Assembly (NCBI GenBank): GCA_001914785.1
Contig: MNDE01000050.1
Span: 1 to 51,669, forward strand
From: Acidobacteria bacterium 13_2_20CM_57_17
GTDB taxonomy: Bacteria; Acidobacteriota; Terriglobia; Acidiferrales; UBA7541
Reading direction: 5' to 3'
DNA length: 51,669 nucleotides
The position numbers and the translations under genes were made by a program. Positions 1-8,595 of this stretch are shown one piece after another. Below the pieces are notes generated by a model. That model was not told the origin of the DNA and made no database searches. It saw only the letters and a program-made list of their open reading frames with translations. Each line of letters opens with the position of its first letter. Position 1 is the first letter of the stretch.

Positions 1-227
1 CGAAGGATCGGGTACAGCAACAAGCCCACAGTAACGTGACGAAGCCCCGCGAGGATGAGCGGTGGAAACGATTCCACCCCGATGCGGATCGCCAAATACG
101 TCGAGCCCCAGACGAGATAGACGGCAGCAAAGGCCACAAGGACCAGAGTCGTTACGGCGGCGGGCGTGTGCGCCGCTTGGTTAGGAGTTCCGACTGAATT
201 CTGAGAATCGGGAGCCGGGGTGGACAT
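1..227 (-). CDS. EamA/DMT-family transporter, N-terminal part
   Basis: This gene is cut by the window edge; 75 codons are visible from an ATG at 227. After a polar, proline- and alanine-rich N-terminus of about 25 residues comes a hydrophobic helix running into WGSTYLAIR, then a second segment with PPLILAGLRH. This is the usual start of the first EamA repeat in inner-membrane drug/metabolite transporters of the YedA/RhaT type. The substrate cannot be told from this fragment. It is transcribed away from the PilZ gene, with about 300 bases between the two starts. The family call is firm; function beyond small-molecule export or uptake is unknown. Confidence 0.8.
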   Translation of the reverse strand, partial: MSTPAPDSQNSVGTPNQAAHTPAAVTTLVLVAFAAVYLVWGSTYLAIRIGVESFPPLILAGLRHVTVGLLLYPIL

Positions 228-535
228 TAAATTATTTTCACCTGAAATCCCTTCCATGAATAGATGCGCCAGCCCCCACTGTCGAGCACCATATTGGTTG
301 AGCATCTTGCCAGCGTATCCACAGAATGTAGTGGCCGAGTTCCAGTACTATTACCAAGTGTTTGAAGTTAAGACACTTCCGTCTTTTTCCACAGGTTGAC
401 GCTGGTCACGACTAGTGGCATCTTAGCGCTCCGCTCCGCACAGGCGTGGAACGGGGCAAATCCAGAAAGTCAGTTAGACAGTTAAGTTTGTTGGGCCAAA
501 GCCAGCGACTGTGAAATGACGTTTCTGAGGGCTTG
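228..535. other. intergenic region between divergent genes
   Basis: This is a 308-base gap between the divergent EamA and PilZ genes. The ORFs listed here on the minus strand are antisense to the PilZ gene and look spurious. I compared the gap with the c-di-GMP riboswitch consensus, because a PilZ gene follows, and saw no convincing match. A TTGACG hexamer lies at 396-401, but no good -10 box sits at the right distance. Confidence 0.4.
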
Positions 536-1090
536 ATGAGCGCGACGAATCGCGTAGCTCCATTTGAGTTGTGGCCGGACGAACCGTCCGAAGAAGCCCG
601 CGAATCCGCTGGATCGCGATTGATCTCCTTTGCGCCCCGCGTCTCCGCAATGCGCGTTCCTGAGCTGAGATTGACCCCACTTCTGCACCCTGAGCAGCCT
701 CGGCGTTTTGTCCGCGTGCCCACGCACGCCGTAGGTGTCCATCCCGAACAGCGTGAATATCCGCGTGCCAGCCTGAACCTTCCGCTGCGTCTTCGCAGTG
801 CTGGCGGAGTGCCCGAGGAATTTCCCATAACGCTGGTCACTCGCAACATCAGTTCCACGGGCGTCTATTTTCTGTGTCCCAGGCAACTGGCGGTTAGCAC
901 TCCGATCGAACTGGAAATTGTGCTGGTAAGCAAACCCTTGGGCCTCGGCAACGTTGTCGCTGCAACCATGGCACGTGTGTGCAGAACAGAAACGGCCGCC
1001 ATGCCTGGCTGGCATGGCATCGCTGCAATCTTCGATGATGTCCAGTTTGACCGCGACGACCGCATCCCTTCCCGTTATCTGAAATCCTAG
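536..1090 (+). CDS. PilZ-domain protein (putative c-di-GMP effector)
   Basis: The protein is 184 residues long from ATG 536, with GAGG just upstream. The first 75 residues are polar and look unstructured. The rest is a PilZ-like beta barrel: it opens with EQREYPRASLNLPLRLR, where a PilZ domain has its RxxxR motif, and continues with VTRNISSTGVYFL, which matches the (D/N)xSxxG motif. In this family these elements bind cyclic di-GMP. Here the RxxxR equivalent is only partly conserved (REYPR) and the D is an N, so binding is plausible but not certain. No partner domain is present. The gene is monocistronic between the EamA and HAD genes. Confidence 0.75.
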   Translation: MSATNRVAPFELWPDEPSEEARESAGSRLISFAPRVSAMRVPELRLTPLLHPEQPRRFVRVPTHAVGVHPEQREYPRASLNLPLRLRSAGGVPEEFPITLVTRNISSTGVYFLCPRQLAVSTPIELEIVLVSKPLGLGNVVAATMARVCRTETAAMPGWHGIAAIFDDVQFDRDDRIPSRYLKS

Positions 1091-1195
1091 TTCTCTCGCT
1101 TCCGCTCTTTTCCGAACCGACTTCCAAACTTTTCTGCCATCTATAAAAATCAGCCGAATTCGACCTTCGCCGAGTTTCTGCTACTCTGTGGAACC

Positions 1196-1852
1196 ATGTC
1201 CGCGAAACGAGCTTGCTCCATTGAAGGAGTTCTCTTCGACTGGGACGGCACCCTCGTTAATTCCTACCATGCCGATACCTCCGCGTATCTAGCGATGTTC
1301 AAAGAGATGGGCATCGCCTGGGGACTCGAAGAACTTGAGGACAATTACTCACCCAATTGGTATCAGGTCTACCGCGCCGCGGGATTACCACGGAAGTGCT
1401 GGGATGAAGCGGACCGCGCATGGCGCGCGCATTATGCAAAACACCGGCCGAAGCTGATGGCCGGTGCGCGCCGCGTCCTGGCGAGATTGCGCGACGCGCA
1501 TTATCTTGGCCTGGTTACCAGCGGCGATCGCGACCGTGTCACCCGCCAATTGCGCGAGTTTCGTTTGACTGCGGTATTTGCCGCGCGCGTTTGCAGCGGG
1601 GACTCCCTCCGCAAGAAGCCGCATCCGGAGCCGCTGCGTCTGGCCCTGCGACAGATGCAGTTGGACCCATCCGCTTGCATCTACGTCGGTGACGCTCCGC
1701 AGGATGTGGAAATGGCGCGGCGTGCGGGGGTGCGCGCAATCGGCGTCCTCGGCCCCTTCCCCACGGAAAAGCGTTTGCGCGCGGCCCGGCCAGAATATCT
1801 GATTGGTTCGATCGAGGAATTGCCGGACGTTCTGAAAAGATTGCTTTGTTAA
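1196..1852 (+). CDS. HAD-superfamily phosphatase (phosphoglycolate phosphatase-like)
   Basis: This is a 218-residue cytosolic HAD hydrolase. Motif I is FDWDGTLV, with nucleophile Asp15 and acid/base Asp17. Motif II is the Thr-Ser of LVTSGD near residue 100, motif III is the Lys of RKKPHPEP, and motif IV is GDAPQD near residue 165. A helical cap sits between motifs I and II, giving the subfamily IA layout shared by Gph and PpaX. The substrate is therefore a small phosphate ester or pyrophosphate and cannot be refined. A TACTCT -10-like box at 1182-1187 ends only 8 bases before the ATG and there is no Shine-Dalgarno site, so the transcript may be leaderless. The gene is convergent with the next one, 13 bases away. 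Confidence 0.85.
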   Translation: MSAKRACSIEGVLFDWDGTLVNSYHADTSAYLAMFKEMGIAWGLEELEDNYSPNWYQVYRAAGLPRKCWDEADRAWRAHYAKHRPKLMAGARRVLARLRDAHYLGLVTSGDRDRVTRQLREFRLTAVFAARVCSGDSLRKKPHPEPLRLALRQMQLDPSACIYVGDAPQDVEMARRAGVRAIGVLGPFPTEKRLRAARPEYLIGSIEELPDVLKRLLC

Positions 1853-1865
1853 CGCACCAACTTGC

Positions 1866-2759
1866 TTACGGTTTCGCAGAAATCGCAGCAGCCGGCGGAA
1901 CCGTCGCTTGCGGCACGCTGGAAACGGGTTTGAAGTCCGTCCATTTGATAACCAGGCGAACGGGAATCTCCAGCCCCTTCAAGTTCAGCGTGCCATCCGA
2001 GCGTGAGTAGTTCGGAAACCAGTATTTTCCGTCGACATTCTCGCGATAAGTCTCAAACAGGCTGAAGGGCAGATCCGCGACCGCATGCATGTCGCCTTGA
2101 TCCGTCACCCATTTCCCATAGGTTTTCACGACTTCCAGGTACTTCGTATCCACCCACACGATGCCGTCGAAATACGCCTTGACGCGTTCAACCATTCTTG
2201 GCTTGGCCTGAAAAATGTAACACTCGACTTCATCCACCTGTTCTTTGCCCAAGTACTTTAGGTCGTATTTCGCAAGCTGGTTTGAAGTAAGCGGAAATGC
2301 AGGAACGCGCTGAAGCCCCTCGAGATCTTCCGAGCGGAGAAAGAGATGTTGGAGCGTGGAATGCGGCCTCTCGACAACCTTCTCGAACAGCTTCCCGTCC
2401 ACATCTCGGCTCGGTTGCGTCACCAGCACAAATTCGCCCGAAGGCTGGCCGTCCGGGCCGAACTCCTGGATTCGTATCGTTTTCCGGTAGGTATAGCGCG
2501 TGCGCGAAAGGATGTATTCGTCCTCCTTCCCTGAAAAGTGTTTGATGATTTCCGCCTCCGGGCGCGATGGTGGCGCTTCCGGCTCGGACACGTTTCCGAC
2601 GCGGTTAACGTGATGCTCCGGCGGCGGCGCGAGCGGGCCCTGAGGAGCGTCCTGCGCGCGCAGCAATCCCCAATGCATTCCCACCAAAACGAGAAGAACA
2701 ATCCCGCGCAAAAGGAATGACCGGTGCTTGTAGCATGGAAAGAGTCTTGCCTGGCTCAT
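1866..2759 (-). CDS. secreted protein of unknown function, acidobacterial type
   Basis: The protein is 297 residues from ATG 2759. I rejected the longer ORF start at 2939 because it runs through the divergent acyP start and adds an unlikely leader. The N-terminus has basic residues, a hydrophobic helix of about 18 residues and a QD-rich stretch after it, consistent with a signal peptide. The mature part has a proline-rich linker, then a beta-rich domain with repeated short strands such as VECYIFQAKP and DGIVWVDTKYLEVVKT. This resembles the concave sheet of LolA/LolB-like or outer-membrane lipoprotein-sorting proteins. That resemblance is a fold impression and not a proven homology. The location is likely the periplasm. 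Confidence 0.6.
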   Translation of the reverse strand: MSQARLFPCYKHRSFLLRGIVLLVLVGMHWGLLRAQDAPQGPLAPPPEHHVNRVGNVSEPEAPPSRPEAEIIKHFSGKEDEYILSRTRYTYRKTIRIQEFGPDGQPSGEFVLVTQPSRDVDGKLFEKVVERPHSTLQHLFLRSEDLEGLQRVPAFPLTSNQLAKYDLKYLGKEQVDEVECYIFQAKPRMVERVKAYFDGIVWVDTKYLEVVKTYGKWVTDQGDMHAVADLPFSLFETYRENVDGKYWFPNYSRSDGTLNLKGLEIPVRLVIKWTDFKPVSSVPQATVPPAAAISAKP

Positions 2760-2916
2760 ATAAGAGTTTGATGCGCTCAATTCGCATCCGGGCAGCCTCG
2801 CGCCCGGCGCCGAAGCAAGAAGTTTAGCGCACTCCTTGAACGTAGCCCCAACAACCCGAACCGTGAGGGACGGCCAAGGAAGAATCTTCGTCTCTCTGCT
2901 ACAATTTCGACGATTC

Positions 2917-3210
2917 GTGAGCGACGCAAAAATAGCCAAGCGATATTTCGTCTCGGGGATGGTCCAGGGCGTGGGCTTTCGTTACTTCGCGCAAGACGCC
3001 GCGGAAAAGCTGCACGTGAGCGGCTTTGTCAGGAATCTACGGGATGGCCGCGTGGAAGCATATGTCATGGGTACTCCGGAGCAGCATGCCGAATTCCAGG
3101 CGATGTTGCAGCGCGGGCCGCGTTTTTCGAGCGTCAGCGAAGTCCGCGAAGAGCCGGCAACTCCGGATCCGCAGTACGAAGGCGGATTCGTCATCAATCC
3201 AAGCGCTTGA
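2917..3210 (+). CDS. acyP: acylphosphatase
   Basis: This protein hydrolyses the carboxyl-phosphate bond of acylphosphates in the cytosol. With the GTG start at 2917 it is 97 residues, the normal family size; the ORF-track start at 2836 would add 27 residues that match nothing. The signature VQGVGFRYF carries the phosphate-binding Arg22, and [10 protein letters not shown] carries the catalytic Asn40. The tail YEGGFVI is the usual last strand. A TACAAT -10 box at 2900-2905 lies 11 bases before the GTG, so the leader is very short. apt follows after 35 bases and may be cotranscribed. Confidence 0.93.
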   Translation: MSDAKIAKRYFVSGMVQGVGFRYFAQDAAEKLHVSGFVRNLRDGRVEAYVMGTPEQHAEFQAMLQRGPRFSSVSEVREEPATPDPQYEGGFVINPSA

Positions 3211-3245
3211 ACGGAACAAATAAGAGACACAGGGGAGACGTTCGA

Positions 3246-3767
3246 ATGGACGATTTGAAGAAGCTGATCCGCGAAGTGCCGGATTACCCGAAGCCGGGCA
3301 TTCTTTTCTACGACTTGACTACGCTTCTGAAGGACAAGCAGGGTTTTCACATCTTGATTGACCGGCTTTGCGATCACTACAACGGTCACATGATTGACAT
3401 CGTTGCGGGGATCGAGGCGCGCGGCTTCATCTTTGCTCCCGCTTTGGCGTACCGGCTTGGCGCAGGTTTTGTTCCTGTTCGAAAACCGAAGAAGCTCCCT
3501 GCCAGAACCGCCAGCGTCTCCTATGCCCTCGAATACGGCACGGACACGCTCGAAATCCACGAAGACGCCGTCAAGCCCGGCCAGCGCGTAATCATTTGCG
3601 ACGACCTGCTCGCCACCGGTGGCACGGCCAGCGCCACAGCCAAACTCATCCAGCAACTCGGCGGGACTGTCGAAGGCGCAGCCTTTGCCGTAGAACTCAC
3701 TTTCCTCAACGGCCGTCGCAAACTCAACGGCGTCGACGTCTTCTCTCTAATCCAATACGACAAATAG
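3246..3767 (+). CDS. apt: adenine phosphoribosyltransferase
   Basis: This enzyme salvages adenine with PRPP to give AMP and pyrophosphate. It is 173 residues from ATG 3246, which is preceded by GGGGAG at a good distance; the track start at 3207 overlaps acyP and is unsupported. The opening [18 protein letters not shown], the middle [14 protein letters not shown] and the PRPP loop [14 protein letters not shown] near residues 115-130 are all diagnostic. The gene lies 35 bases behind acyP in the same direction, so it probably shares that transcript. Confidence 0.95.
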   Translation: MDDLKKLIREVPDYPKPGILFYDLTTLLKDKQGFHILIDRLCDHYNGHMIDIVAGIEARGFIFAPALAYRLGAGFVPVRKPKKLPARTASVSYALEYGTDTLEIHEDAVKPGQRVIICDDLLATGGTASATAKLIQQLGGTVEGAAFAVELTFLNGRRKLNGVDVFSLIQYDK

Positions 3768-3778
3768 GCGGATGACGG

Positions 3779-4348
3779 CTAGCCGTGTGCCGAGTGTGCT
3801 CTAATTAGCAACCAAATCAAAATCGCCGCAGAAATAACCGGAACAAGTATCTTCAGGACGGCTTGCATTTTTCGCGAAGCAACCGTATCGGTTCCCCACG
3901 GCATCAGCTCAAGTCCGTCAGCAGATGGAGGCTTGACAACTAGTAACCAACGGACCAACTCCGGCTCTTCCTCGACATTCAAAAAGATCGACCTTGAGGA
4001 CGATGAATTCGCGTTCATTTCACGACGCAAGAGGTTCCCGCCCCTCAAGTGAATCGACAGTATGTTTTTGCCAAACCATGACACGCGACCTATTTCTGTC
4101 CACGGAACAAACTGCATGGAAATGTATCGCCTGAAGTGCACTCCATCTTCGTCGGCGAATCCATAAACGGAAGAATCAAGATAAACCGCTAACAAAAACC
4201 ACAGCACCAGAATAAGCGCAAGCTGCCAAGGAAATGGTCGCCCAGACACAATAAGAAAAAGCACGCCAATGCCAATCATGAAGAATTGCGCTAAGCGCAT
4301 TACCGCCCAATACTCGACTGATCCTACGGGAGCCTTGGATTCGCTCAT
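3779..4348 (-). CDS. membrane protein with PH-like core, unknown function
   Basis: The protein is 189 residues from ATG 4348, four bases after the rlmB stop, so the two are probably translationally coupled. Two hydrophobic helices fall at about residues 18-60, and a third near the C-terminus (VLKILVPVISAAILIWLL). Between them is a soluble beta-rich part with FADEDGVHFRRY, PWTEIGRVSWF and SIHLRGG. This strand pattern resembles small bacterial PH (bPH) domains of membrane-anchored proteins. No catalytic motif is visible. The link to rlmB is positional only. Confidence 0.6.
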   Translation of the reverse strand: MSESKAPVGSVEYWAVMRLAQFFMIGIGVLFLIVSGRPFPWQLALILVLWFLLAVYLDSSVYGFADEDGVHFRRYISMQFVPWTEIGRVSWFGKNILSIHLRGGNLLRREMNANSSSSRSIFLNVEEEPELVRWLLVVKPPSADGLELMPWGTDTVASRKMQAVLKILVPVISAAILIWLLIRAHSAHG

Positions 4349-4352
4349 GGCC

Positions 4353-5096
4353 TTAAGCCCGGGCCTTCCGCTGCCGGAGGGCTTCAAAGAGGACCACGCC
4401 GGCGGCAACCGAAACGTTGAGAGACTTCACCGGGCCGGTCGTTGGCAACGAAACAACGAAATCGCATCGCTTGCGCGTCAGTTCATGCAAGCCTTGCCCC
4501 TCGCTGCCGAGCACAATCCCCACCGGCGAGGTGTAGTCCACTTCGGTGTAATTCTTGTCCCCCTGCTCATCGAGGCCCACCAGCCAATAACCCGCTTCTT
4601 TCAACTCTTCCATCGTGCGCACAAGATTCGTCACCTTCGCGACCGGCAAGTGCGCCAGCGCTCCAGCGGAGGCCCGCGCAACCGCGTCGGTAAGCCCCGC
4701 CGCACGCCGTTCAGGAATCACCACCCCGTGCGCCCCCGCAGCCAGCGCCGTTCGAATGATTGCTCCGAGATTGTGTGGATCTTCGACTCCATCCAGCAGA
4801 ACGATTAGCCCAGACTGTCCGTGCCCAGCACCATTGGCATGCGCCAGAATGTCTTCCAATGTCGCCGCCGCGCGCGCTGCCGCCAACGCCACTACTCCCT
4901 GGTGATCTTTCGAATTTGCCAGCCTGTCGATCTGCCCGCGGTCCTCGAACCGCACCGGGACCCCGTGCTTGCGCGCCAGTTGCACGATTTCTTCAACTCG
5001 CGTGTCCTGCCGCCCTTTCGCAATCGCGATGCGATCGATAGGCCGCCACGCCTCCAGCGCTTCCTTAACCGCATGTATCCCAGTCAGCTTGTCCAT
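4353..5096 (-). CDS. rlmB: 23S rRNA (guanosine-2'-O-)-methyltransferase, RlmB/TrmH family
   Basis: This is a SpoU-family SAM-dependent methyltransferase of 247 residues. Motif 1 is LDGVEDPHNLGAIIRTA, motif 2 is IVLGSEGQGL and motif 3 is LPTTGPVKSLNVSVAAGVVLFE, which together form the trefoil-knot SAM site. The N-terminal 75 residues form the RNA-binding SpoU_sub_bind domain, which is typical of RlmB acting on the ribosomal G2251 loop. The exact RNA target is inferred from this two-domain layout. The start ATG at 5096 is well supported by family length. The downstream membrane protein gene starts almost immediately after the stop. Confidence 0.88.
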   Translation of the reverse strand: MDKLTGIHAVKEALEAWRPIDRIAIAKGRQDTRVEEIVQLARKHGVPVRFEDRGQIDRLANSKDHQGVVALAAARAAATLEDILAHANGAGHGQSGLIVLLDGVEDPHNLGAIIRTALAAGAHGVVIPERRAAGLTDAVARASAGALAHLPVAKVTNLVRTMEELKEAGYWLVGLDEQGDKNYTEVDYTSPVGIVLGSEGQGLHELTRKRCDFVVSLPTTGPVKSLNVSVAAGVVLFEALRQRKARA

Positions 5097-5145
5097 GGAG
5101 TAGTGAGTCTACCGTCGGCCGCCCGCAGTTGAAAGCAGTAGGTAG

Positions 5146-5165
5146 GACAGGCATTCTTGCCTGTC
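5146..5165. repeat. short palindromic repeat, copy 1
   Basis: This is a perfect 8-base inverted repeat, GACAGGCA and TGCCTGTC, around a TTCT loop in the gap between the GluRS-like gene and rlmB. A near-identical unit is at 16617-16636, and a related, longer palindrome is at 16654-16677. All three copies are intergenic, as in REP-like dispersed repeats. Confidence 0.75.
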
Positions 5166-5206
5166 TTCCGTGCACTAAGGCATCCCCAGCGCGTTAGTCG
5201 CATTCG

Positions 5207-5755
5207 TCAATCCAGCGCCGAACAAAATTCCACAATTCTCTCGCGTGCCGATTTTACCGGCACGCCAAAGGAAAGTGCAGCCGCCTCATCCAATAGCAGA
5301 ATCACCCGGTCAAGCTCCCCTTCCCCTGCACGCCCAGCCAGCGCCAGCCGGATGGGATGAAACAACTCTCGGCCCCGCAACTCCATTCCGTCCTTCAACG
5401 CCGTGACTATCTCCTTGAATCTTTCCGAGGTCAGCGCTTTCCCATCCAGTAGCAGCAGCGCGACTCGGCGGAGCACTTCGCGTGCTGCATAACGCGAAAG
5501 GACGACGTGGCTTTCCACCCGCGAGATTATTTCGCGCGCGTCATAATGAAAAACCAGTCCAAGCAGATCGGCAAGCGCCGCCCGGTCAGAGGCGTGGCCT
5601 CCGAGCATCGCAGCCGCCTGTTCGCACCAGACCTGTTGCTCCAGCGAAGGCTCTGCCGCCAGCAACCCGCGTTCGCGCAGAATAGCGACGACGTCGCGCG
5701 CAGTGAAGACACTCGCAGCGCCAACCGGCACATTAGAAGGATAATCAGGAGCCAT
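5207..5755 (-). CDS. free-standing GluRS anticodon-binding-domain-like protein
   Basis: The protein is 182 residues from ATG 5755. Its C-terminal half matches the end of bacterial glutamyl-tRNA synthetases: a helical stretch, then KDGMELRGRELFHPIRLALAG (the conserved K-x-LFxPxRxALTG block), then an acidic helix and a closing ARERIVEF-x-ALD. The N-terminal 90 residues are helical and also fit the anticodon-binding cage. The catalytic Rossmann domain with HIGH and KMSKS motifs is absent, and no second ORF upstream supplies it. The gene may be a decayed gltX or an independent tRNA-binding protein. The -10-like TACAAT (5763-5768, minus strand) ends 7 bases before the ATG, suggesting it is expressed as a leaderless message. 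It lies just downstream of ispDF. Confidence 0.65.
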   Translation of the reverse strand: MAPDYPSNVPVGAASVFTARDVVAILRERGLLAAEPSLEQQVWCEQAAAMLGGHASDRAALADLLGLVFHYDAREIISRVESHVVLSRYAAREVLRRVALLLLDGKALTSERFKEIVTALKDGMELRGRELFHPIRLALAGRAGEGELDRVILLLDEAAALSFGVPVKSARERIVEFCSALD

Positions 5756-5827
5756 CAAGGCGATTGTAGCGAACCGTAGTCCGACCGTGTTGTAGTGGCG
5801 GGTCTTCAGAGCCGTTCTTTTGCCAAA

Positions 5828-6307
5828 TTATCGCGAAGTCAACGTGGCAACCACATGCGCCGCGATGGCTTCCCCGCGGCCAATCGCGTCAACACCCTCG
5901 TTGGTCTTCGCTTTGAGATGAATCTTCTCGGCGCCCACGCCCAGCGCCTTCGCCAGCGCCTCTCGCATCTTCGGAAAATGCGGCCCCAGCTTCGGTTTTT
6001 CCGTGATCACCACGGCATCCACGTGCTCAATCGCAAATCGTTTTTCATCCAGCAGCTTTTTCGCGTGTTCCAGAAAGAGCATGCTGTTCGCGCCCTTCCA
6101 CTTCGGATCGGTGTCCGGAAAATGCGTCCCAATGTCCCCAAGTCCCGCCGCCCCAAGCAGCGCATCGCAAAGCGCATGCGCCAGTACGTCCCCGTCCGAG
6201 TGCCCCACCGGCCCCTTCTCGAACGGCAACTCAATCCCACCCACGATAAGTTTTCGCCCCTGTTCTAGTCGATGCAGGTCGTAACCGATTCCGCAGCGCG
6301 TGCTCAT
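5828..6307 (-). CDS. ispF: 2-C-methyl-D-erythritol 2,4-cyclodiphosphate synthase
   Basis: This is the fifth enzyme of the MEP isoprenoid pathway; it cyclises CDP-methylerythritol phosphate and releases CMP. The 159 residues are the normal length. The metal site is visible as Asp and His in GYDLHRL and the His of VGHSDGDVLAHA; the later KTNEGVDAIGRGEAIAAH is the substrate loop. The start codon overlaps the ispD stop by four bases (ATGA), so the two are translationally coupled. IspE, of the same pathway, is encoded about 12 kb away on the same strand. Confidence 0.96.
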   Translation of the reverse strand: MSTRCGIGYDLHRLEQGRKLIVGGIELPFEKGPVGHSDGDVLAHALCDALLGAAGLGDIGTHFPDTDPKWKGANSMLFLEHAKKLLDEKRFAIEHVDAVVITEKPKLGPHFPKMREALAKALGVGAEKIHLKAKTNEGVDAIGRGEAIAAHVVATLTSR

Positions 6308-7020
6308 GCCCTCGTGCGCTCGCGTTCTAGGTAGAACCGCGCCAATTCCATATCCGCCGGCTTGGTGATTTTCATGTTTCGCTCGGAACCCAGCACGACG
6401 TGCACGTCGTGCCCCATACGCTCCACAAGTCCCGCCTCATCCGACGCATTGACTCCATCCGTCTCCGCACGCGCAAACGCTTCTTTCAAGAGTTTCGTCG
6501 AAAACGCCTGCGGCGTCTGCGCCAGCACTACGCGCTCACGCGGCACCGTGCCTGTAATCAACGCTACGTCTTCCGGCAAACTCGCGCGCTTCACTTCCTT
6601 GACCGTGTCCATCGCCGGGATTCCAAGTATCGCAGCCTCGCACCGCCGCGCTTCTTCTATCACTCGCGCGACCTGCTCCGGCGTCACGAACGGCCGTACC
6701 GCGTCATGCACCAGAACGATTTCTGTTCCGTTCGCCACCTCACGCAGCGCCGCCGCCACCGAATCCTGCCGCGAATCTCCGCCTTTCACCACCCGCACCG
6801 CCTGCTTGAATTTTTCCTTCTTGATCCGCTCTTCGAGCCGTGCCACTTCATCCGCCCGCGTTGCCACAATAATGTCCGTCACCTGCGGGCACGCCGCGAT
6901 CCGCCGCAGGCTCAGGATCACAATCGGCGTTCCATCAAGCTCTAGAAACTGCTTGGGCGTTTCCGCGCCCATGCGCGTTCCCATCCCGGCCGCGGGAAGA
7001 ATGGCAGCGATTCGGCTCAT
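6304..7020 (-). CDS. ispD: 2-C-methyl-D-erythritol 4-phosphate cytidylyltransferase
   Basis: This enzyme transfers CMP from CTP to methylerythritol phosphate, the third MEP pathway step. From ATG 7020 it is 238 residues; the ORF-track start at 7083 adds 21 residues with no homology. The CTP-binding loop ILPAAGMGTRMG is at the N-terminus, followed by PKQFLELDG and VLVHDAVRPFV with the catalytic region. The C-terminus DAGLV-like stretch SDEAGLVERMG and KITKPADMELA are typical. It overlaps ispF by four bases. The 180-base gap upstream holds a GGGTCA-N10-TGACCC inverted repeat at 7157-7178 that could be an operator; nothing else was seen there. Confidence 0.95.
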   Translation of the reverse strand: MSRIAAILPAAGMGTRMGAETPKQFLELDGTPIVILSLRRIAACPQVTDIIVATRADEVARLEERIKKEKFKQAVRVVKGGDSRQDSVAAALREVANGTEIVLVHDAVRPFVTPEQVARVIEEARRCEAAILGIPAMDTVKEVKRASLPEDVALITGTVPRERVVLAQTPQAFSTKLLKEAFARAETDGVNASDEAGLVERMGHDVHVVLGSERNMKITKPADMELARFYLERERTRA

Positions 7021-7203
7021 GTTTGGGGCGATTCCACCCGGACGTTTCAGGGCATGGCTCGCAAACTTCAGAGTGTACCTCAAGCGGGGGCGCAGGGCGA
7101 AATTGGATGAGTGTGCCGCAGCCGGTCAGTTTGAATTTTCTGAATCGTGACAGTAGGGGTCAAAATCCAAAGTGACCCGCTGCCGCGTGTGGCGCGCTAT
7201 CGG

Positions 7204-8478
7204 CTAATTGGCGTCGGGTTCAGGTAGGACGACGCGAGCCTGGCGCTCCAGCGCGCCCTGCTCCTGCAGACGGTTCGGTGTTGCTGCCCGGTTCCCTGTT
7301 TCCGAACGCGCCATGCCGTTACTTTCTCCGCGGCCCGCGCCGGCAGCGTGTCGCAACGTAGGCGCCGTCTGCTCCGCGCGTTCTTCCAGCCGGCCAAAAA
7401 TCATCTTCCCCGCCGTCGTCTGGTGCACCGACGTGACAACAATGTCGACGCCCTTGTTGATCAACCGCCGCGCGCCATCCACCACGACCATCGTTCCGTC
7501 ATCCAGATACGCCACGCCCTGATTCGCTTCCTTGCCTTCCCGCAGAATCAAAACCTTCATGGGCTCGCCTGGTAGCACCGCAGGCTTCAACGCATGCGCC
7601 AATTGATTGACGTTCAGCACCGAAAAGCCTTGCACCGTGGCCACTTTGTTCAAATTAAAGTCGTTGGTAACTATTTTTGCGCCCGTACGCCGCGCCAGTT
7701 CCACGAGTTTGTGGTCCACGTCCCCGGCCTGAGGCGCATCCTCTTCCAGAATCCGCACTTCCACTTGCGGCATTTTCTGAATTCGTTGCAGCACTTCTAG
7801 CCCGCGCCGTCCTCGCTGCCTCTTCAGCGAATCCGAAGAATCCGCAACCATTTGCAATTCGTGCAGCACAAACTGCGGAACTCCGAGCACGCCTTCCATA
7901 AACTGTGCTTCGCATATCTCCGCAATCCTTCCGTCGATCAACACGCTGGTATCCAGAAGTTTCATGGATTCCGCCGCAGTGGACTTCTTCCCAAAGAACC
8001 CGTCCAGCGCGTTCACGTGCACTTCTCCGCCCCGCCCCGAACCAAGCACCAGCCCCAAATAGCCAAAGCCAAAGAGTGCTGCAAATTCGAGGAAAGATTT
8101 GGTCGGTTCGGGCTCATCGGTGCGCGAAATCACCAGGGTTACAAGCAACGCCGCAAACACTCCGAGGACCGCGCCAAACGCCCCTCCCAGCAGTCCGCCC
8201 AAGGCCGCCCGGCGCAATCGTAATTCCGCAAACAGAATCGCCAGCGCAATCAGAACTCCCACTCCAGCAGCCTGCACTCCCCCGAGTCCGAACGGCTTCA
8301 CCGTATAACTCACCGCTCCCGTGCACGCGAGGAGGAACGCTCGAACCGCCCAGAAATCCCCGCCTCGCCGCGATCGCCATGCAGGACGCACGCGCACGCC
8401 AGTTTCTTCGCCCTGAGGTGAAATTTTCAATTCCGGAGAATGCGTGCGCCGCTGCGCTTCACTACCCATCCGGCTCAT
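7204..8478 (-). CDS. PIN/TRAM-domain membrane protein (YacL-like)
   Basis: The protein is 424 residues. A basic soluble N-terminus of about 40 residues is followed by four hydrophobic segments (about 43-150). Then comes a PIN nuclease-like domain opening with LLDTSVLIDGRI and carrying the later acidic positions in AGDVDHKLVELA and KIVTNDFNLNKVA. A TRAM RNA-binding domain follows (EGKEANQGVAYLDDGTMVVVDGA), ending in a disordered tail. This is the layout of Bacillus YacL, a family often found next to ispD as here. The PIN domain suggests RNA cleavage at the membrane, but activity is inferred. GAGG precedes the ATG, and a good promoter lies at 8596-8624. It probably leads the ispD-ispF transcript. 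Confidence 0.88.
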   Translation of the reverse strand: MSRMGSEAQRRTHSPELKISPQGEETGVRVRPAWRSRRGGDFWAVRAFLLACTGAVSYTVKPFGLGGVQAAGVGVLIALAILFAELRLRRAALGGLLGGAFGAVLGVFAALLVTLVISRTDEPEPTKSFLEFAALFGFGYLGLVLGSGRGGEVHVNALDGFFGKKSTAAESMKLLDTSVLIDGRIAEICEAQFMEGVLGVPQFVLHELQMVADSSDSLKRQRGRRGLEVLQRIQKMPQVEVRILEEDAPQAGDVDHKLVELARRTGAKIVTNDFNLNKVATVQGFSVLNVNQLAHALKPAVLPGEPMKVLILREGKEANQGVAYLDDGTMVVVDGARRLINKGVDIVVTSVHQTTAGKMIFGRLEERAEQTAPTLRHAAGAGRGESNGMARSETGNRAATPNRLQEQGALERQARVVLPEPDAN

Positions 8479-8595
8479 ACGACCTCACAGTTTGGATCTT
8501 TCACTGCAAAATCAGTACAGCCAGCCCGCAGGAGCGGAGGTTGGGAGAGGGCCGATGCGGGATGTGCAACGCTTTTTTTTCGCGCTGCCGAGGTT

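Noticed and set aside
228-535. c-di-GMP riboswitch ahead of the PilZ gene
   Set aside because: Short partial resemblance (cgcacagg) but none of the conserved GEMM core order was present.
482-1015. 177-residue ORF on the minus strand
   Set aside because: It is antisense to the PilZ gene, whose domain motifs are clear; the antisense product has no recognisable features.
7157-7178. GGGTCA-N10-TGACCC as a terminator of the PIN/TRAM gene
   Set aside because: The stem is only six bases with a ten-base loop and no T-tract follows on the minus strand; at most an operator for ispD.
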